Assembly: GCF_007750855.1 (NCBI RefSeq)
Contig: NZ_CP036291.1
Location: 4,650,001 to 4,714,000 of the forward strand
Reading direction: 5' to 3'
Source of the DNA: Pirellulimonas nuda
GTDB lineage: Bacteria > Planctomycetota > Planctomycetia > Pirellulales > Lacipirellulaceae
DNA: 64,000 nucleotides
Position numbers and translations under genes: made by a program. Under the pieces are notes generated by a model, which was not told where the DNA came from, did no database searches, and saw only the letters and a list, made by a program, of their open reading frames with translations. Below, piece by piece: positions 17,118-25,636 of this stretch. Each line of letters begins with the position of its first letter. Position 1 is the first letter of the stretch.

Positions 17118-19146
17118 CGGGACCAACCTCACCGCGATCGACGACCACGACGCTATGGGGTTTTGAATTAAGGTCGACTTCGGCGACGCGCTCCAGGCCG
17201 TCGGCGTAGCGCACCGTCAGCTTGCAGTTACCCGGGCCGGGCTGTCGCACCGCTAGTTCTGCGCGGCTGGGACCGCACGACCCCGCCGAGACGTTGCTAG
17301 TCAGGTCGCGCCGCGCCAGCAGGCGGCCCGAGGCGTCGTGCAGCAGCACGCGGGCGTTGACGATTCCTTTCGACCCAAGCACATGCACGGTAAGCAGCTT
17401 CGTCCCCTCAATGGCCGCGATCTCGGGGACCGGGTGGTCTACCGGCGCCCGCGCGGCCAGCGTGTCGTTGACGATCATCGTCAGGTGACCGAGGGGATTG
17501 CCCACCACGAGGTCGGGCGCGCCGTCGTTGTTCAGGTCGCCGGCGGCGCAGGCCAGGCCCCCCAGCTCGCCGGACGGGCCGTCGAACATGTGCTCGTAGT
17601 GCTTGTGGGTGGCGCCCAGCATGAAGGAGCCGTAGCCGCGGTTCACGATGAAGCGGTTGTGGCCGTTCTCTGCGCTGCTCACGGTGAAGAAATCGACGTA
17701 CCCGTCGCAGTTGAGGTCCTCGGCGACCGTCGCCAGGTGCGCCTGCGACCCCTCGCTGATCTCGTTCCCCCAACGCGTCACGTCGACGGGCACGCCGTCC
17801 TGGTTCGCGACGACGATCCAGCCGTCTTCGAGCGGCACGACCAGGTCCATCCCCCCGGACGAGAAGAGGGGGAGGAAGGCGCCGGCGCCGGTGACGCCGG
17901 CCTTGCCGGTGGCGCTGGAGGTGAACTTGAAGTCGATCTCGTGCGGCACGGGCTCGAACACGCCGCCGGAGTTCTGCACCAGCAGGTACCCGCCGCCGGC
18001 GGCGTAGAACAGGTCCGTGCGCAGGTCGTCGTTCCAATGGCCCGGCGTGACGAACCCGTCGCCCCCGGCGCCGCACTCGGGCCGGTCGAGCCCCATCTCT
18101 GCGGTGGCGTCCTTGAACGCCCCGCCCGCCTCGCCGGGGTTCATGTAGGCGCGGAGCCCGCCCCCGGCGACGCTCGCCACGATGTCTGGGTAGCCGTCGC
18201 CGTTGAGCTCAACGAAAGCGGACGTCTTGAGCGACGGCGCCTGGGGGAAGCCGTCGGGCAGCAGCGAGTCCTGCCGGACGAACGAGAGGCGACTGCCCTT
18301 GAACTGGCCGGTGTACAGCACGTCCCCCAGCAGCAGGTCGGTGAGCGTGTCGCCGTTGATGTCCGCGGCCGCACAGCCGGCCGCGGGCACGCCCGCCAGA
18401 CCGAGCAGCTCTGTGGCGTCGGCGAACTGGCCGTCGTCGCCCTGCAGGAAGGCGCTCACCGAGCCGGCGCACGCCAAGATGTCCAGGTCGCCGTCGCCGT
18501 CGAGGTCGTACGTCGCGACCCCCGTGACCGGCGCGTCGAACTGCTTCATGAGTTGATCGGTGCGGAAGCGGGCGTAGCCTTTGCGGGGGAAGAAGTCGCG
18601 CCCCGCGGCGATGTCCTCCACCAGCGCGGCGAGCTGCCCGCTGGAGCCGTTCCACGTGCCGGCCAGCGTGCTTACCGCGGCGCCGTCCAGGCCGACCGTC
18701 GCCTCACCGCTCTTGTCTAGCGACCAAGCGCCGGGCGAGCTCATCTGTCCGAGGTAGAAGCCGTTGGCGTACAGCATCAGGTCCTTGGGGCCACGACGCC
18801 GACCGGCAAAGGCCACCGCCTTGTCGCCGGCGACGATGTCGCCTTCGTGCATCGCGTCGGCCGCGGCGTCCTTCATCGGGCCGGTGAACGCGAGCGTCAC
18901 CTCCTCTCCTTCGACCAGCCCCCCCTTGAGCGAGCGGCCGATGCGGCACAGGGCCGTGCCGGCGTCGGGGTTGACCTCGAGGATGTCGAGGATGCAAACC
19001 GTGGTGTACCGCGTGTGAAAGAGATCGGCGGGTTGCAGCCCGGCGTTGATGACCGCGCCGGCGGGCGGACACGCCAGCAGCGGCGCCAGCGCCGCGACGG
19101 CGAGCAACAGGGGGCGTATCGAGAGGCGGATCATAGGCTTACTCAT
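17104..19146 (-). CDS. Secreted FG-GAP/VCBS-repeat propeller protein
   Basis: This 680-residue exported protein has a signal peptide (LSIRPLLLAVAALAPLLACPPAGA). An N-terminal region of unknown fold follows. From about residue 205 there are repeated calcium-binding FG-GAP/VCBS blades: YDLDGDGDLDILACAGS, DINGDTLTDLLLGD, ELNGDGYPDIVASV, DLNCDGYVDFFTV, DLNNDGAPDLVVGNP. These build an integrin-alpha-like beta-propeller used for binding. An Ig-like C-terminal tail follows (VRYADGLERVAEVDLNSKP). The 3' end overlaps the start of the PQQ-propeller gene, so the two are very likely co-transcribed. An ATG four codons downstream is an equally possible start. Ligand and role are unknown. Confidence 0.85.
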   Translation of the reverse strand: MSKPMIRLSIRPLLLAVAALAPLLACPPAGAVINAGLQPADLFHTRYTTVCILDILEVNPDAGTALCRIGRSLKGGLVEGEEVTLAFTGPMKDAAADAMHEGDIVAGDKAVAFAGRRRGPKDLMLYANGFYLGQMSSPGAWSLDKSGEATVGLDGAAVSTLAGTWNGSSGQLAALVEDIAAGRDFFPRKGYARFRTDQLMKQFDAPVTGVATYDLDGDGDLDILACAGSVSAFLQGDDGQFADATELLGLAGVPAAGCAAADINGDTLTDLLLGDVLYTGQFKGSRLSFVRQDSLLPDGFPQAPSLKTSAFVELNGDGYPDIVASVAGGGLRAYMNPGEAGGAFKDATAEMGLDRPECGAGGDGFVTPGHWNDDLRTDLFYAAGGGYLLVQNSGGVFEPVPHEIDFKFTSSATGKAGVTGAGAFLPLFSSGGMDLVVPLEDGWIVVANQDGVPVDVTRWGNEISEGSQAHLATVAEDLNCDGYVDFFTVSSAENGHNRFIVNRGYGSFMLGATHKHYEHMFDGPSGELGGLACAAGDLNNDGAPDLVVGNPLGHLTMIVNDTLAARAPVDHPVPEIAAIEGTKLLTVHVLGSKGIVNARVLLHDASGRLLARRDLTSNVSAGSCGPSRAELAVRQPGPGNCKLTVRYADGLERVAEVDLNSKPHSVVVVDRGEVGPDDEF

Positions 19147-19220
19147 AGAGAACTAGCGGCGACGGCGGCGCCGTCTGTGGCCGGCAGCGCCGGCGGGCTT
19201 GAAAACGGGGCCCCTGCTGC

Positions 19221-20828
19221 CTACTGGATCACGTAGGTCGTTGAGTGCGTGGGGCTGAATCCGACGCCGGTCTTGTAGGCCTTCATCGTCAGCTTGGTCG
19301 TCTTGCTGAGGCTGATCGGGCCGTTGTAGATGGGCGAGTCCTTGGTGGGCTCCGTGCCGTCGGTGGTGTACCGGATGCGGGCGCCGGGCACGCGGTTCTC
19401 GATCGTCACCTCGATCGGGTGGTCGAACACCACCGCCACCGGCGTCTTGATGGCGTTCTTGCCCCGTCCCACCAGCTTCACCTCGGTGCTCTCCGGCAGC
19501 GTCTGCAGGTGGAACGGGTCGGACTGCTCTAGGTAGCCCTGCATCGAGGCCATGGCGGTCTCCGTGAGCCCCCACTCCGACTTCTGGTCGCCGCGGCTGT
19601 GGTAGTACGCGTTGGGGTCGACCGCGAGTTCAGAGAACAGCGCGTCCTCCGGCCCCGCGTTGTGCCGGCCGAACGTCACGTTCCGCCACGCCTTGCGGGC
19701 GTCTGGGTCGGCCATGCTGATCCCGCCGTCGCAGACGTAGTCGAAATGCACGCCGTCGAGCTGCACGTCGCCCGCTAGCTGCATCGCGATGCCGTGCTTG
19801 TCGCGGGCCGGCAGGTCGGGCTCGCCGACCAGCCCCCCGGTCCCGTCCCGAAAACCCTCGACCGCGGCGGTGGCCTGCACCACCAGCCGCGCCTTGGCGG
19901 GGTCCGAGGAGTAGACGCGCATCATCGACCCAACGGCCATGTACAGGCCGGTGTGGCCCGGCTTCTGGTTGTCGCCGTAGCCCAGCAACAGGAAGGCGTC
20001 GCCCGTGAGCGGACGCTCGGGCGAACCGGCCTGGATGACGCCGTTGCGGTAGACGTTGACGTTGTAGACGTCCTTGTTGTTCTCCGGGGCAAACGGGGCG
20101 ACCCGCCCCCCGGTCTGGATCTCTAGGATGCCGCCGTCGTAGATCTCTAGAGCGCCCTTGTTGGTCACCCCGCTGAAGCGGAAGTCGCCGCTGACGATCA
20201 TCTTGCCGTGCTGCAGCATCACCTCGTCGCTGACCCCCAGGTTGCCCAAGAACTCGACCGACGCGGTGCCGTACTTGCACACCTGGAACTTGTGCGAGAT
20301 CTGCGCCCGGCTCTGCTGTGCTTCTGGGAGCCGCCGCGACGGGTGCTGGAACGCCTGCCCGTTTTCGGGCGTGGGGAACTCGCTCCCTTGGACGCGGAAG
20401 TAGGTGTGCTTGCCACCCACCACCGAGACAAAGCGGACCATCCCCTCGGGCAGGACGTCGCAGTTGCCCCAGATCTCGACCTCGTTGCGGTGCCCGCCCG
20501 TGAGCCGCGCGTTCTTGTGAATCGTTACGTGCCGGACCTGATTGTTGCGGCCCCCGGCTACGGAGTACCGCGCCCCGGCGGCGGGCAGGATGATGTCTGT
20601 CTCGCTGTCGGGCGGGTCCTTGGCGGCCCGCCCGTCCTGCGTCCAGTTGGCCGCGTCGCCGATTTCGCCGCTTTGGCCGGGGTGCGCCCAGGTCAGCACG
20701 CGGCCCGCGGGCCACGATTGGGTTTCATAGGCCGGGGCGGCCGCGAACACGCCGGGCGCACAGGCGTACGCCAACGCGAACAACAGCAGCGACTTGCGGA
20801 TTATCACGATGGACCAACCGTGCTTCAT
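19221..20828 (-). CDS. Secreted repeat protein with CHB_HEX-like C-terminal domain
   Basis: This 535-residue protein starts at the ATG at 20828, which gives a signal peptide (SLLLFALAYACAPGVFAAAP). The central part is rich in short beta-strand motifs with Gly turns and resembles G8/beta-helix architectures (TWAHPGQSGEIGDAANWTQDG, VRHVTIHKNARLTGGHRNEVEIWG, GALEIYDGGILEIQTGG). The last 65 residues match the chitobiase/hexosaminidase C-terminal-type Ig-like fold (VPGARIRYTTDGTEPTKDSP, ending HSTTYVIQ). It lies 74 bases upstream of the FG-GAP gene in the same direction and after the sigma/FecR pair. Its function is unknown. A carbohydrate-binding or surface role is inferred from the fold only. 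Confidence 0.72.
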   Translation of the reverse strand: MKHGWSIVIIRKSLLLFALAYACAPGVFAAAPAYETQSWPAGRVLTWAHPGQSGEIGDAANWTQDGRAAKDPPDSETDIILPAAGARYSVAGGRNNQVRHVTIHKNARLTGGHRNEVEIWGNCDVLPEGMVRFVSVVGGKHTYFRVQGSEFPTPENGQAFQHPSRRLPEAQQSRAQISHKFQVCKYGTASVEFLGNLGVSDEVMLQHGKMIVSGDFRFSGVTNKGALEIYDGGILEIQTGGRVAPFAPENNKDVYNVNVYRNGVIQAGSPERPLTGDAFLLLGYGDNQKPGHTGLYMAVGSMMRVYSSDPAKARLVVQATAAVEGFRDGTGGLVGEPDLPARDKHGIAMQLAGDVQLDGVHFDYVCDGGISMADPDARKAWRNVTFGRHNAGPEDALFSELAVDPNAYYHSRGDQKSEWGLTETAMASMQGYLEQSDPFHLQTLPESTEVKLVGRGKNAIKTPVAVVFDHPIEVTIENRVPGARIRYTTDGTEPTKDSPIYNGPISLSKTTKLTMKAYKTGVGFSPTHSTTYVIQ

Positions 20829-21079
20829 GGGAACATCAGGGTGAAGAGGACAGAGTGGGACAAGCAGAAGAGTGGGCCCGGTTCGGGCCAGCGGGCGTTC
20901 GAGCATACGTCATCGTCATTCGGCCAACAACCTCGTCGCATCTATCGGATCCGCGGCGCCTGGAGATGGGTTCGCGCCACGCGTTGTGCTGAACAATCGG
21001 GGGTGATAACCCGGCACGTCGGCAGGCGGCGGACAACGCCCCACGGTGCGCGGCCAGCGCCGGCCGAGGCGCCGCGGGC

Positions 21080-22432
21080 CTACGGCGCTATGGTCAGGAT
21101 CAACTCCGGGGGTGACTTGCTGTCTCGCGAGCCGAACCAGATGTCGTCCTCGCCCGACTTGTCCAGCGTCATGATCAGGGTCAGCGGGCCGGGGCCGCGG
21201 ACGGCGTCGGTCACGTCCACCGACACCACCTGCCCACCGCCGACCACGCCGCGGTGCTGCGCGACTTCCCTGACCTTCTCCGGCGCGGCGTCTCCAAACA
21301 GCGATGTTTCTCGCCAGTCGCTGTGGTCGCCGACAAAAAACCGCAGCGTGCCGCTCCCCGAGTCGACGATCTGCGTCAGACGCAGCTTGGCGGAGCGGAC
21401 GTCTGAGACGTCCGGGATGTCGAACATGATGTACGCCACGCGACGCCCCCCCTCGACCTTCAGGGCGAACGTCTGCGGGGCCGGCGCGCCGTGATCGATC
21501 GTCACGTCGTGGATCGGCAGCAGCTTCCGCACCTCGAGCGCCGGTGACGATAGGTCTTGCACCGCCAGGTCGTCGGTAGTGGCCATCTGCTGCGAGCCGA
21601 CGCTCACCTCGGCCTGATCGCTGCTCCGCGTGAGCTTGACGCTCCCTTCGTACACCTTCACCTCGGTTTGGCCCGCCGCTGCGTCGGAGTGGTCTGTCGC
21701 GACCAGCGAGAACACGGTCCCCATCACCGCAACGGTCGACTGCCCGGTGAGCACCTCGAACGGGGGCATCCCGTCGCGACGCGGCGCGATCTCGAAGAAC
21801 GCCTCGCCCCGCAGCAGCCCCAGCCGCGGCGAATCGGAGTCGAGGCTGACCAGCGACCCCGGCTCCATCGATACGATCGAGCCATCCGACAATCGCAGCA
21901 TCGCCTTGGTTTGTGCGTCGCAGGTCACCCGGTCCCCCACCCGCAGCGGAAAGCCGGAGTCCGCCCGGTAGTGCTGCTCTCCCCGCTGCACCCCGAGCTC
22001 GCTGCCGCCGGAAACGCTCATGCAGACCCCCATCTGGGGCGCGTCGCGGGGGCCGCCGCGATAGATCGAGTAGCCGAGGGTGAGGGTCCCGATAAGCAGC
22101 GTGGCCGCGAGCGCCAGTGTCCGCGGGCGCCAATAGGAACGCCCGAGGGCGTCGGGCGCCCGCGTGCCCGCGAGCGAACGCAGCTCGACCTGCTCGGTCA
22201 GGCCCTCGCGCAGCAGGATGTCTAACCGCGCCGCCTGCTGGAACCGCTGCCGAGCGGCGTCGGAAGCGCTCACCGCCGCGTGGAGGTCCGCCACCAGGGG
22301 CTCGGACCTGTCGCCGTCTAGGTAGCGTTGCAGCAGCTCGTCGAACCGCTCTTCGAACCGCTCGTCGGCGCTTGGACCGCCGTTGCCTGGCCCTTCGTTG
22401 TTTGGCCCTTCGTTATTCGAGTTGGCGTTCAT
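21080..22432 (-). CDS. FecR-type anti-sigma/sensor protein fused to a DNRLRE-like domain
   Basis: This 450-residue inner-membrane regulator starts at the ATG at 22432, which shares one base with the sigma factor's TGA stop (TGATG). The cytoplasmic N-terminus (FDELLQRYLDGDRSEPLVADLHAAV) is the planctomycete FecR-type anti-sigma part. A single membrane helix follows (LALAATLLIGTLTLGYSIY), then a FecR domain (RADSGFPLRVGDRVTCDAQTKAMLRLSDGS, FEVLTGQSTVAVMGTVFSLV). The C-terminal 150 residues look like a DNRLRE domain: VAYIMFDIPDVSDVRSAKLRL, LRFFVGDHSDW, VSVDVTDAVRGPGPLTLIM. This domain family is usually found on extracellular carbohydrate-related proteins, so the regulator may sense a surface ligand (inference). 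Confidence 0.85.
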   Translation of the reverse strand: MNANSNNEGPNNEGPGNGGPSADERFEERFDELLQRYLDGDRSEPLVADLHAAVSASDAARQRFQQAARLDILLREGLTEQVELRSLAGTRAPDALGRSYWRPRTLALAATLLIGTLTLGYSIYRGGPRDAPQMGVCMSVSGGSELGVQRGEQHYRADSGFPLRVGDRVTCDAQTKAMLRLSDGSIVSMEPGSLVSLDSDSPRLGLLRGEAFFEIAPRRDGMPPFEVLTGQSTVAVMGTVFSLVATDHSDAAAGQTEVKVYEGSVKLTRSSDQAEVSVGSQQMATTDDLAVQDLSSPALEVRKLLPIHDVTIDHGAPAPQTFALKVEGGRRVAYIMFDIPDVSDVRSAKLRLTQIVDSGSGTLRFFVGDHSDWRETSLFGDAAPEKVREVAQHRGVVGGGQVVSVDVTDAVRGPGPLTLIMTLDKSGEDDIWFGSRDSKSPPELILTIAP

Positions 22433-23004
22433 CACGCGGTCGCCTCCGGGATTGCGTGGGCGACCTTCGACTCGATGCACTCGCGCAACTTCGAGCGGAG
22501 CCGCGCCAGCGTGGTGCGGAGCGAACCGACGCGGACAGCAGCCGACTCCGCCAAGGCCTGCCCCTTGAGGTTGTGGCCGTACCGCAGCAGCAGCAGTTTT
22601 TGCATCCGATCGGGCAGCCTTTGCACACAGCCCCGCAGGGCGACCCGTTCCCGCCGCCAGACGTCTTCTTCCCCTTCGGCGACGATCATGGCCAGCTCGG
22701 CGATCAGTTCGCTCAGCCCGCTCGAGGGCATCTTGGCCTGCCGCCGCCAGTGCTCGAGGACGACGTTCCGGGCGACCCCGCAGGCCCAGGGGACAAAGCT
22801 CCGGGTCGGATCGTACCGCTGCTCGCTCTTGAGGATCTCGAGGACCGCCTCCTGGAAGAGGTCTTCCGCGGCCTCAAAGTCTCCCACCATCGACACGATC
22901 ACGGCCAGGATCCGAGACCGGTTCTCGCTGATGGTCAGCAGCGCCGCGATGGAGCGATCATCCATCTTTTCCGCCGGGGGAGCAGGGAAGCCGGTTCTAG
23001 CCAT
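22432..23004 (-). CDS. ECF-type RNA polymerase sigma factor
   Basis: This 190-residue sigma-70 family protein contains region 2 (ILAVIVSMVGDFEAAEDLFQEAVLEIL, then FVPWACGVARNVVLEHWRR) and region 4 (VQRLPDRMQKLLLLRYGHNLKGQALAESAAVRVGSLRTTLARLRSKLRECI). It belongs to the planctomycete/verrucomicrobial ECF groups that are paired with FecR-like partners. The ATG at 23004 gives a normal N-terminus. ATG 22968 is an alternative start. Its stop overlaps the FecR start, so the two are translated together. It probably directs transcription of the genes downstream on this strand, and possibly other loci (inference). Confidence 0.92.
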   Translation of the reverse strand: MARTGFPAPPAEKMDDRSIAALLTISENRSRILAVIVSMVGDFEAAEDLFQEAVLEILKSEQRYDPTRSFVPWACGVARNVVLEHWRRQAKMPSSGLSELIAELAMIVAEGEEDVWRRERVALRGCVQRLPDRMQKLLLLRYGHNLKGQALAESAAVRVGSLRTTLARLRSKLRECIESKVAHAIPEATA

Positions 23005-23216
23005 GATTGTAATTGGCCGAGGGTCGTAAAACGTGCACACCCCAGCGCCCATTTTGTGCGTCGCACAGGCAGAATAGGCTAATCTACCGCCGGATCGGGC
23101 CCGCTGCACGCCGCCGGCGGAACCGCGCAGCAGCCAAGGGGGCGGGGGGCGCCGCGCCCCCTCAACCCGCCACCGCCAACTTTGCAGCCCCTGTGACCTC
23201 CCCCCAAAGACGTGCG

Positions 23217-24335
23217 ATGCGCCAGCTGTGTTACCCTGCTTGGATTGCCCTCTCGCTGGCCGTAGGGCCGGCGCCCCTTGCCGCAGAGTCGCGTATGCCC
23301 GGCGATAGGCTCACCGATGAACAAGTCGCTCGGTTCGCGCAGCTCGCGCTGGACGGCATCCCGCGCGAGTTCCCCAACAAGCCCTCGAACGTGATGACCG
23401 GCCCCGAGTCGGTGCTCGCCCCGCGGCAGATGCACCCGGTCTTCTTCGGGAGCTTTGATTGGCACTCCTCGGTGCACGGCCACTGGATGCTGGTGCGGCT
23501 AGCAAAAGAGTACCCCGATTCGCCCGTTGTGGCGCAGGCCCGCGCGTTGCTCGACCGGCAGTTTACCGAGGAGGGGCTGGCGGCCGAGGCGGCCTACTTC
23601 GCCGACCCCGCCAACAAGGGCTTCGAACGGATGTACGGCTGGGCCTGGACGCTGCGCCTCGCGGCAGAGCTGCGCACCTGGGACGACCCCGACGCACGGC
23701 GCTGGGCCGCGCACCTGCTGCCGCTGGAACAGCAGATCGTCGCGCTCACCAAAGACTACCTGCCGCGGCTGACCTACCCCATCCGCACCGGCGTCCACCC
23801 CGACACCGCGTTTGCGCTGGGGCAAACCTTGGACTACGCCCGCGCGGTCGACGACGCGGCGCTCGAGGCCCAAGTGGTCGACTACTGCCGCCAGAAGTAC
23901 CTTGCCGACCGCGACTACCCCGCCCGCTACGAGCCGTCCGGGGAAGACTTCTTTTCCGCGGGTTGGAACGAGGCAGACCTGATGCGACGCGTCCTTCCCG
24001 CCGACGAGTTCGCGGCCTGGCTCACGCGTTTCTTCCCGCACCTCACGGCCGGCGCCCCCCCGGAGCAAAGCGCCCTGGCGCCTGCTGTGGTGTCGGACGT
24101 GACCGACCCGCGGATCGTCCACCTCGCCGGGCTGAACCTGTCGCGCGGCTGGACGCAGAACGGCGTGCTGGCTGCCCTGCCGGCAGACGACCCACGCCGG
24201 CCGCTGCTGCAGAAATCGGTAGCGGCGCACACGCGGGCCGGGCTCGACTACGTCTTCAGCGGCCACTACGAGGGGGAGCACTGGCTCGCCACCTTCGCGG
24301 TCTACCTGCTCACCGAGACAGGGGCGCCGCGGTGA
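23217..24335 (+). CDS. DUF2891 family protein, exported
   Basis: This 372-residue protein starts at the ATG at 23217 with a signal peptide (LCYPAWIALSLAVGPAPLAAES). The body is the DUF2891 fold, an all-helical domain probably related to alpha/alpha toroids. It is recognised from FFGSFDWHSSVHGHWMLVRL, FERMYGWAWTLRLAAEL, SGEDFFSAGWNEADLMRRVL, LAGLNLSRGW and the final YEGEHWLATFAVYLLT. No catalytic activity is established for the family as far as I know. Its stop overlaps the GTG start of the Nramp-like gene by four bases (GTGA), so both are in one operon. The 212-base gap to the divergent sigma-factor gene should carry both promoters. Confidence 0.9.
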   Translation: MRQLCYPAWIALSLAVGPAPLAAESRMPGDRLTDEQVARFAQLALDGIPREFPNKPSNVMTGPESVLAPRQMHPVFFGSFDWHSSVHGHWMLVRLAKEYPDSPVVAQARALLDRQFTEEGLAAEAAYFADPANKGFERMYGWAWTLRLAAELRTWDDPDARRWAAHLLPLEQQIVALTKDYLPRLTYPIRTGVHPDTAFALGQTLDYARAVDDAALEAQVVDYCRQKYLADRDYPARYEPSGEDFFSAGWNEADLMRRVLPADEFAAWLTRFFPHLTAGAPPEQSALAPAVVSDVTDPRIVHLAGLNLSRGWTQNGVLAALPADDPRRPLLQKSVAAHTRAGLDYVFSGHYEGEHWLATFAVYLLTETGAPR

Positions 24336-25579
24336 CCCGATCGGGCGAAGACGCGCCGAGGTCGCGGTGGCGGTTCGGGCCGGGGCTGCTGGTGACGGCC
24401 GCGTTTATCGGCCCGGGCACCGTCGCCACGGCGAGCCGCGCCGGCGGTGAGTTCGGCTTTGCGCTGCTGTGGGGCGTCGTGTTTGCGGTCGTGGCGACCG
24501 TCGTGCTGCAAGAAATGGCGGCCCGGCTCGGCCTGGTCGCTCGGCTGGGGCTCGCCGAGGCGATCGGCGACTCGCTCCGCTCGCCCTGGGCCCGTCGGGC
24601 CGCGCTGACACTCGTCGTCGGCGCGGTGGTGCCGGGGAATACCGCCTACCAGACCGGCAACCTGATCGGCAGCGGCGTGGGGGTGAGCCTGCTGACCGGC
24701 CTGCCCGCAGACCGCGTCGCCGCGGCGCTCGGCCTGGGGATCGCCGTGCTGCTGGCGTGCGGCGCGACCGGTCGCTTGGTGAAGCACGCGCTGATCGCGC
24801 TGGTGCTGGCGATGAGCGCCGCGCTCGTCGCCACCGCGGTGGCGTCCCGCCCCGACCCCTCGGAGGTCGTCCGCGGGTTGCTCTGGCCCACGCTCCCCAG
24901 CGGTTCGTTGATGACGGTGCTCGCCCTGATCGGCACCACGGTGGTTCCCTACAACCTGTTCCTGCACGCCACGGCGGTGCAGGACCGCTGGCCCGCGGTC
25001 GGGCGTGTGGCGGACGATCTCCGCTCGGCGCGGCTCGACACCGCGGTCTCTATCACGCTCGGGGGGGTGGTGACCATGGCGATCGTCGTCACCGCGGCGG
25101 CCGCCGCCGGCGCCAGCGGGGGGACGCCGTCGGCGCCGCACGAGCTGGCCGAACAGTTGCGTCCGCTGCTCGGGCCCGCCGGCCAGACGCTCTTCGCCGC
25201 GGGGCTGGCCGCCGCGGGTCTCACGAGCGCCATCACCGCCCCGCTGGCCGCCGGCTACGCGGCGGCCGGGGCGTTGGTCCGCTCGGGAGACGCCATCCAA
25301 TCTGCGCGGGTCGCCCGGGGCACGGCGGCCGCGGTGGCCGGCGTCGGCGCGGCGATGGCCTACTTCCTGGGGAAGAGCCCCAGCCAAACGATCGTCGCCG
25401 CCCAGGCCGCCAACGGGCTGCTGCTGCCGCTGGTGGCGGTCTTCTTGTTGTGGGTTATGAACCGCCGCGCGCTGCTGGGCGACTACTGCAACGGGTGGCG
25501 GCTGAACCTGGCGGGCGCGATCGTCGTGCTGGTCGCCATCGGCTTGGGGGTGAAGAGTTTGCTGGGGCTCGTTGCTTGA
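24332..25579 (+). CDS. Nramp-family divalent metal transporter, divergent binding motifs
   Basis: This 415-residue integral membrane protein has about eleven helices and belongs to the Nramp (SLC11) family. The start is the GTG at 24332, overlapping the DUF2891 stop. The first helix reads GPGTVATASRAGGEFG, so the canonical metal-binding DPGN motif is GPGT (residues 27-30). The sixth helix reads VPYNLFLHATAVQ, so the canonical MPHN is VPYN (residues 205-208). The Asp and Met that coordinate Mn/Fe in standard Nramps are therefore absent. It could be an Nramp-related carrier for another ion. It is convergent with a P1B ATPase gene 57 bases away, which suggests shared ion homeostasis (inference). 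Confidence 0.88.
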   Translation: MTRSGEDAPRSRWRFGPGLLVTAAFIGPGTVATASRAGGEFGFALLWGVVFAVVATVVLQEMAARLGLVARLGLAEAIGDSLRSPWARRAALTLVVGAVVPGNTAYQTGNLIGSGVGVSLLTGLPADRVAAALGLGIAVLLACGATGRLVKHALIALVLAMSAALVATAVASRPDPSEVVRGLLWPTLPSGSLMTVLALIGTTVVPYNLFLHATAVQDRWPAVGRVADDLRSARLDTAVSITLGGVVTMAIVVTAAAAAGASGGTPSAPHELAEQLRPLLGPAGQTLFAAGLAAAGLTSAITAPLAAGYAAAGALVRSGDAIQSARVARGTAAAVAGVGAAMAYFLGKSPSQTIVAAQAANGLLLPLVAVFLLWVMNRRALLGDYCNGWRLNLAGAIVVLVAIGLGVKSLLGLVA

Positions 25580-25636
25580 TTCCGCCTCGCCGCCGCATAG
25601 CGTTGAACGCCACCGCGTTTCCGCCACCGCGCTCCG

